Shown: positions 24,247-28,023 of the stretch, piece after piece
Position numbering within the stretch: the stretch's first letter is position 1
Layout of the letters: the number at the start of each line of letters is the position of its first letter
From: a virus
DNA length: 28,023 bases
Virus record (IMG/VR): IMGVR_UViG_3300035204_000233
Span: 1 to 28,023 of that record
Direction: 5' to 3' (one strand)
Notes under the pieces: generated by a model
What the model was told of the DNA's origin: nothing
What the model saw: only the letters and a program-made list of their open reading frames with translations
The model's database searches: none
Made by a program: the position numbers and the translations under genes

Positions 24247-25811
24247 CTACTGTGCCCGGTCAGCAACCGAACCATCCCACCCCTGATCCTTCGACGCTAC
24301 CCGGCCAGTTCCCTCCTGTTGAGCAGGTGGGCGGGATCACTGATCCATTCCAATGGGAGAATCCTGCTTATGTTGTCCCGGTGGACTTTAAGGCCGCTAT
24401 CGAAAGAGACCCTAAATGGCAGGAGCGAACGGCTGAGTGGCTGCTAACTGACGAACAAAAAAAATTCTTGCTTCGTTACATGCATTACAGGTTTGTAGCG
24501 GGGTATGGCCCGGATGAAAGTAACCCAACGAACTGGAAGCCGGGTGGCTCAATAGAAGATTTCATGGGTGGGCTGGAAGATGACACCGCTGAGAACAGGT
24601 CTGATTGGGCTATCTACGATCAGATCGACACGGATTTCTTTGGGTCCGATATCTTTCTCCCAGAGGGTGCGGTTGGATCTGACTATACGCCTAGTAGCGG
24701 GTCGCTTCCCGAGGGGTGGCTAACATTCTGGGGGGAGGACGACCCGATTGTTTATGAGTGGTTGGACTCGTGGGTGGACCGATTCAACCAGAATGCTCAG
24801 GCTACCGGGGCGCCGGGTGACCCACGGTATGACCCAGCGGACTTGATGCATGACTTCTATAACCACGAGGTTGATGGTCTGTACGCACAGGGCTGGTGGG
24901 CTAAGAAAACAAACAATTTCACAGCGATGATGCAGATGTGGTACACGGGCGGAGGTCCGGGTACCGCCGCAGGCGGAGGCTTGAGTCTTCCCCCGGATAA
25001 GACTTGGGAAGAAGTCCAAGCAGGATGGCAGAATGCCGCTGATTGGGGTGGGGTAGGTAACTGGGGCAAGATTTGGAACGACTCCATTGAGATCATCAGG
25101 GCTACCGCTGAGGATCTAGGGGTTACAGAGCGGTTGTCTGACGTTCTTGTGAGTCAGATTGCTTTCACTTTGATGAAGGAGGGTGGGGCCGCAGCGCATC
25201 TGGAACCTCAAACCGCTGAAGGTTGGCCGAATCAGGCTAGGCAAACTGTTGAAGGCATCCTGATAGATGAGATCAGGAAGGGTACCTTCGATCAGCCCTT
25301 GGGTGTGGGCAGCGTTCAGGACATAGAGAACCGACTCCGCGCTTATGCCGATTCGCAGATGATTGATATCGATGCGTTGGCTTCGACATCTAACACCAGC
25401 GTCAGAGATTGGGCTTTGGATATCAAATCAGAGAAGGGTTTGAACGAAAGTCAAGTGATGTCAACGATTGCCAATCAGGCGCATTCAGAGTATGGCTTGA
25501 CAGCGGAACAGATTGAGAGTATGGGTCAGCCCGGTACTGATACCCATAGCACTATCAGTACCTTTGTGACTCCGTTGTTGGCTGCTGCTAGTCAGGTATG
25601 GGAAGATTACAGTTACCGCAAAGACGACGAGTGGCTGATGGACAACTACCAGATAGTTAACGAAGATGGATCTAAACGATTCAGGACGCAGCAGGAGATG
25701 CGTGCGTTGGCGCGCACTAACCTTGATCGGTTCCAACATTCCACACAGTTCCAGAACCCAATGAACCGGTTCATTCAGGGTGCGGCTTCGATGTTCAGGA
25801 GTGACTACTGA
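24243..25811 (+). CDS. Large protein of unknown function (522 aa), giant-cassette member
   Basis: 522 residues from a GTG overlapping the previous stop (GTGA, 24243-24246). The N-terminus is Pro-rich and disordered. The middle is Trp/Gly/Asp-rich (GWWAKKTNNFTAMMQMWYTGG about 218). The last 150 residues are helical, with an ending FRTQQEMRALARTNLDRFQHS (about 480-500) and a short tail. I recall similar helical endings, with a basic-aromatic motif near the C-terminus, in large virion proteins of uncultured phages that sit next to giant genes; unverified. No enzyme motif is seen. The family is unnamed; a virion-internal role is inferred from the cassette. Confidence 0.78.
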   Translation: MTTVPGQQPNHPTPDPSTLPGQFPPVEQVGGITDPFQWENPAYVVPVDFKAAIERDPKWQERTAEWLLTDEQKKFLLRYMHYRFVAGYGPDESNPTNWKPGGSIEDFMGGLEDDTAENRSDWAIYDQIDTDFFGSDIFLPEGAVGSDYTPSSGSLPEGWLTFWGEDDPIVYEWLDSWVDRFNQNAQATGAPGDPRYDPADLMHDFYNHEVDGLYAQGWWAKKTNNFTAMMQMWYTGGGPGTAAGGGLSLPPDKTWEEVQAGWQNAADWGGVGNWGKIWNDSIEIIRATAEDLGVTERLSDVLVSQIAFTLMKEGGAAAHLEPQTAEGWPNQARQTVEGILIDEIRKGTFDQPLGVGSVQDIENRLRAYADSQMIDIDALASTSNTSVRDWALDIKSEKGLNESQVMSTIANQAHSEYGLTAEQIESMGQPGTDTHSTISTFVTPLLAAASQVWEDYSYRKDDEWLMDNYQIVNEDGSKRFRTQQEMRALARTNLDRFQHSTQFQNPMNRFIQGAASMFRSDY

Positions 25812-27169
25812 TGGCGGGCGAGGCCCTTGAGGCGCTAGTCCAGAAGCATCTGGGTGATATCTCGGATGCTATGTCTCCGTTGCAGTTGTTGAACCAGACG
25901 CTTGACCGTGCGTCTATGACGGGCGTACAGGACAGTACGCAGGATGCGTTTGGGATCGGTGGTGCAATCACCGGTTCAGACATTGATCGTTGGCGAGGTG
26001 CGATTGAAAGCGGGCAAACGCAGGAGGAACGGTGGCTTACGGCTGAACAGATCCGTGCCGACATCCTTAAGTACCGGGTTGGTAAGAGTGAATTCGAAGA
26101 GGCATTTGGGGGCACCAGTTTTGCGGCGGCGACACATGCTGCGTCTACATCGGAAACGCTGGTGGATGGTGAATACTCTGGTACGAAGCGCATGCTTGAA
26201 GGCGGGGATATCGCCGCTAATTGGATGTCAACGGGCAACGTCCACCGCTCCAACTTTGGCGTTACTTCTCAGGGGCTAAGGGTTAATACTGACGACGACG
26301 ACGACGACAGTCCAGACACAGCGAAGATGATGCAGAATGCGTTCTTCGCTGGCCTGCGCGGGGCAGGTTTGGATAAGGCAACCATTGATTCGTTGTGGAA
26401 TTGGGCTAAGGCACAGATGGCGAATGACCCATCGATGTCAGCAGAGCGTCTGCTCATCGGCATGTATGACAGTGAAGCATTCAAAAGAAGGTTTCCGGGG
26501 ATATCGCAGATGGCTCCCGGTGATCGGGACATACCTACCCCCGGTGAATACATTGCCCTTGAGAAGCATGTCTCTAAGGAACTCAAGCGGGTGGGGATGG
26601 TCAAGTCGCAGGAGTCTTTCGACACGCTGATTACTAGCCTAATTGTGAATAACGTTAGTGGCGACGAGGTGACTGAACGGTTGAACGCAGCGGAGCAGGT
26701 TATGTTTAACATGCCGCAAGAAGTACGCGATGCGTTCAGCGACTACTTCGGTGAAATGGGTACAACTATTTCAATGGAAACATTCCTTGATCCTACAGAT
26801 TCGTGGGCGCAGGTACAGAACGATATCTCTACAGCCCGTACGAGTGGCTGGGGTACGATGCTCGCTGGGTTGGAGCGAGGTTGGGATGAGGATCTTGCCA
26901 ACAGGGTCTCTGATCTGGGCTTGTCTCAGGCGGAACAGTGGAGCAGATTCGCTGAGTTGAAAGAAAAGGAAATGTTATTTGCTGAAAGATTGAATGAGAA
27001 AGTGGATCTCGATTACGATACAGAGGGTGTAGAGGCGGTGTTCGGTATGGACGCTGATCTGAGTGAGACCCTTACCCGGCGAGCAGCAGAACGCAGCGCA
27101 GAATTTAGAGGCGGCGGTGGTGCTATGGTCGTTGGTACACAAACCGGATATGGGGCAGCCAATGCCTAA
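25811..27169 (+). CDS. Large protein of unknown function (452 aa) with FKRRFPG motif and Asp6 run
   Basis: 452 residues. An N-terminal Ala/Thr/Ser-rich half is separated by NTDDDDDDS (Asp161-166, from six GAC codons) from a helical second half. That half contains AFKRRFPG at about 223-230, then GEYIALEKHVSKELKRVG, a DPTDSWAQVQNDISTA segment and a Gly-rich end (FRGGGGAM). I recall a very similar order (F-K-x-R-F-P-G, E-Y-I-x-L-E, D-P-x-x-A, closing GGGG) in virion proteins of uncultured phages; a database search is needed. AGGAG at 25797-25801, nine bases before the ATG, supports the start, which overlaps the previous stop (TGATG). No catalytic residues are evident. It closes the giant cassette before the lysis genes. 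Confidence 0.8.
   Translation: MAGEALEALVQKHLGDISDAMSPLQLLNQTLDRASMTGVQDSTQDAFGIGGAITGSDIDRWRGAIESGQTQEERWLTAEQIRADILKYRVGKSEFEEAFGGTSFAAATHAASTSETLVDGEYSGTKRMLEGGDIAANWMSTGNVHRSNFGVTSQGLRVNTDDDDDDSPDTAKMMQNAFFAGLRGAGLDKATIDSLWNWAKAQMANDPSMSAERLLIGMYDSEAFKRRFPGISQMAPGDRDIPTPGEYIALEKHVSKELKRVGMVKSQESFDTLITSLIVNNVSGDEVTERLNAAEQVMFNMPQEVRDAFSDYFGEMGTTISMETFLDPTDSWAQVQNDISTARTSGWGTMLAGLERGWDEDLANRVSDLGLSQAEQWSRFAELKEKEMLFAERLNEKVDLDYDTEGVEAVFGMDADLSETLTRRAAERSAEFRGGGGAMVVGTQTGYGAANA
26291..26308 (+). repeat. (GAC)6 microsatellite encoding Asp6
   Basis: Six perfect GAC codons in the frame of the 452-residue protein give Asp161-166 between its two halves. Triplet slippage would only change linker length. 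Confidence 0.9.
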
Positions 27170-27266
27170 GGTCGGCAAGAAGAAGTTTGCTTATACCAAG
27201 AAGGGTAAGGCTGCTGCAAAAAAGCACGCTAAGAAAACAGGGAAGAAGGTGAAGAGTGTTTACTAA
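27162..27266 (+). CDS. Lys-rich microprotein (34 aa)
   Basis: 34 residues beginning MPKVGKKKFAYTKKGKAAAKKHAKK and ending KVKSVY, nearly half Lys or Arg. I recognise the MPKVGKKKF-x-Y-T-x-K-G opening as a common small protein in tailed phages, which decides the ATG at 27162 over an in-frame ATG at 27150 and the longer open frame from 27063. The strong charge suggests binding to DNA or to acidic virion proteins, or a packaged peptide; the role is not known. It overlaps the end of the 452-residue gene by eight bases and the GTG of the holin-like gene by eleven. Confidence 0.75.
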   Translation: MPKVGKKKFAYTKKGKAAAKKHAKKTGKKVKSVY

Positions 27267-27447
27267 AGACGTTCTTGAACGGGTAGTTGCTACCTTTATT
27301 CAGGCGTTCCTCGGTATCTTTGTAGTCGGTGGGGATATCGGTAATGCTAAGGCGGCGGCGCTGGCCGGTGCTACGGCTGTGCTGAGTCTTGTCAAGGGTG
27401 TTGTCGCCTCTAGGTTCGGTGACGGATCGGCATCGGCAGCGTCGTAA
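27256..27447 (+). CDS. Holin-like membrane protein (class II type)
   Basis: 63 residues from a GTG, with GAAGG at 27245-27249 as ribosome site. Two hydrophobic segments (about 10-28, VVATFIQAFLGIFVVGG, and about 33-52, AAALAGATAVLSLVKGVVA) are separated by a short Asp/Lys turn, and the C-terminus is Ser/Ala-rich. The pattern and the ERxxxTFxQ-type first helix resemble the phage r1t holin group, though at the short end of it. Holins make the membrane lesions that release or activate the endolysin. No endolysin is in the window; it may be downstream. The overlap with both neighbours places it in a small late operon. Confidence 0.75.
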   Translation: MFTKDVLERVVATFIQAFLGIFVVGGDIGNAKAAALAGATAVLSLVKGVVASRFGDGSASAAS

Positions 27448-27656
27448 TGGACTTCACACCGGAGGAAATCCGCAAGGCTAGAAATAGTTGGATGGTGAAG
27501 ATGGGGCAGGGACGGGCCACCCGTAAGAACAAGAAGAATTACGGGCGTCCTAGTATGCCTGAAAGGAAACGCGCCCCTTCATTGCAGGATCTCCGGGAAC
27601 ATATGACGCGGAAGAAGCATGGTCCGAAGGGCTGGAATCGGGCCACCGATGTTTAA
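27447..27656 (+). CDS. Small basic protein (69 aa) of unknown function
   Basis: 69 residues, strongly basic (RKNKKNYGRP, PERKRAPSLQDLREHMTRKKH). It starts with MDFTPEEIRKARNSWMVKMG and ends GWNRATDV. No known domain is recognised, and no zinc or helix-turn-helix pattern is clear. The start overlaps the stop of the holin-like gene (TAATG at 27445-27449), so production should be tied to it. DNA or RNA binding is possible from charge alone. Confidence 0.65.
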   Translation: MDFTPEEIRKARNSWMVKMGQGRATRKNKKNYGRPSMPERKRAPSLQDLREHMTRKKHGPKGWNRATDV

Positions 27657-27665
27657 TGGAAACTG

Positions 27666-27842
27666 GTGACCAAACTAACCAAACTCATAGCGGGTATCAC
27701 CGCGCTATTGGTCGCTATCGGCACGCTCGTAGGCACGATCAGTATGACAATAGGCAAGAAAGAGAAACCAGCGGGTGTGACTATCGTTTTGAATAGTCCT
27801 GAGGCATACGCCGAATTCATTGCCAACCACCCAGCGGGTTAG
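27666..27842 (+). CDS. Single-pass membrane microprotein (58 aa)
   Basis: GTG-started, 58 residues: a short basic N-terminus (MTKLTK), one hydrophobic helix of about 24 residues (LIAGITALLVAIGTLVGTIS to about 30), a basic patch (KKEK) and a soluble C-terminus (VTIVLNSPEAYAEFIANHPAG). GGA at 27658-27660 is a weak ribosome site. An overlapping frame from ATG 27656 gives 47 unconvincing residues and is not called. Near a holin it might be a second holin, an antiholin or a spanin-like partner; sequence alone does not decide. Its stop codon lies inside the promoter called at 27820-27848. Confidence 0.6.
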   Translation: MTKLTKLIAGITALLVAIGTLVGTISMTIGKKEKPAGVTIVLNSPEAYAEFIANHPAG

Positions 27843-27848
27843 TATAAT
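27820..27848 (+). promoter_or_regulatory. Sigma70-type promoter for the next transcription unit
   Basis: TTGCCA (27820-27825), a 17-base spacer and a perfect TATAAT (27843-27848). Only two bases of the -35 differ from TTGACA and spacing is optimal. Transcription would begin near 27855. It overlaps the last codons of the 58-residue gene and is the best promoter match I see. It probably drives genes beyond the window. Confidence 0.65.
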
Positions 27849-27924
27849 AACTTTCACGTTGGCCGCTGTGCGCCATGTATTTGGCCGGTGAGTGCCATCG
27901 CCATTGGGATCGCCCACGCCCCCG

Positions 27925-28017
27925 ATGAGTAACAAGTGGAGACTGACCCGGCTGACGCCCGGTGAGGTTGAACAAGTCACCCCGCATAGTCCCTCCGGCT
28001 ATGTGCGACTCGGTTAA
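27925..28017 (+). CDS. Possible 30-residue leader ORF
   Basis: ATG to TAA, 30 residues (MSNKWRLTRLTPGEVEQVTP, then HSPSGYVRLG), about 70 bases after the predicted transcription start. There is no good Shine-Dalgarno; a GTG at 27892 would give 41 residues. It may be a short gene or chance. A GGAGAG follows directly, which would serve a gene past the window. Confidence 0.35.
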   Translation: MSNKWRLTRLTPGEVEQVTPHSPSGYVRLG

Positions 28018-28023
28018 GGAGAG
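28018..28023 (+). promoter_or_regulatory. Shine-Dalgarno for a gene beyond the window
   Basis: GGAGAG directly after the TAA of the small ORF, at the very end of the window; the start codon it would serve is not visible. Confidence 0.4.

Noticed and set aside
27656-27799. ATG-started frame overlapping the 58-residue membrane protein gene
   Set aside because: Gives 47 residues of His/Arg/Tyr-rich sequence without domain character; the GTG frame has a clear membrane helix.

Overview
The window looks like the structural and lysis arm of an uncultivated tailed bacteriophage. Everything recognisable is phage-derived, every supported gene is on the + strand, and genes are packed with start/stop overlaps. 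There is no host housekeeping gene, tRNA, integrase, CRISPR array or IS element. The firm anchors are a large terminase subunit (6207-7925), a probable portal (7925-9745) and a small holin-like protein (27256-27447). The host cannot be named from this sequence. The moderate-to-high GC and frequent GTG/TTG starts fit many hosts. The gene style (virion proteins of thousands of residues, a Gly-rich adhesin, 2OG-Fe(II) oxygenases among tail genes) reminds me of uncultured aquatic phages, but that is recollection only. The giant proteins behind the portal, and the lack of a visible tape-measure or tail-tube gene, make a podovirus-like particle slightly more likely; this is weak inference.

Layout. 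1-87 is the C-terminal end of an upstream gene. 88-457 is a non-coding leader with several hairpins and a possible extended -10 promoter. 458-2602 encodes tail-fibre or adhesin-type proteins: a small structural protein, a fibre with twelve G-x-x-x tetrapeptide repeats, and a Gly-rich protein. 2612-4699 holds three successive, mutually different Fe(II)/2-oxoglutarate oxygenases. 4702-6193 holds three more virion-like proteins: a Trp-motif protein, a Tyr/Arg-rich repeat protein and an Ig/beta-like protein. 6207-10122 is the packaging and portal block.

The remaining 17 kb (10122-27169) is one translationally coupled cassette of very large proteins of 2632, 705, 1371, 522 and 452 residues. I interpret these as virion-internal or DNA-ejection proteins. 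The 1371-residue member carries what looks like an embedded GNAT acetyltransferase-like segment. No major capsid protein, scaffold or maturation protease can be recognised, although these normally sit near the portal. They must lie outside the window or be unrecognisable here.

27162-27842 contains four small genes: a Lys-rich microprotein, a holin-like protein, a basic protein and a one-pass membrane protein. A good sigma70-type promoter (27820-27848) overlaps the end of the last one and probably starts the next transcription unit, which runs off the window. A possible 30-residue ORF and a terminal Shine-Dalgarno sequence follow.

How the parts probably work together: TerL, with a fused N-terminal helix-turn-helix domain, packages DNA through the portal; the giant proteins would be loaded into the head and ejected or used at infection; the fibre and Gly-rich proteins would bind the host; the oxygenases may modify virion, DNA or host targets (unknown); the holin would begin lysis.
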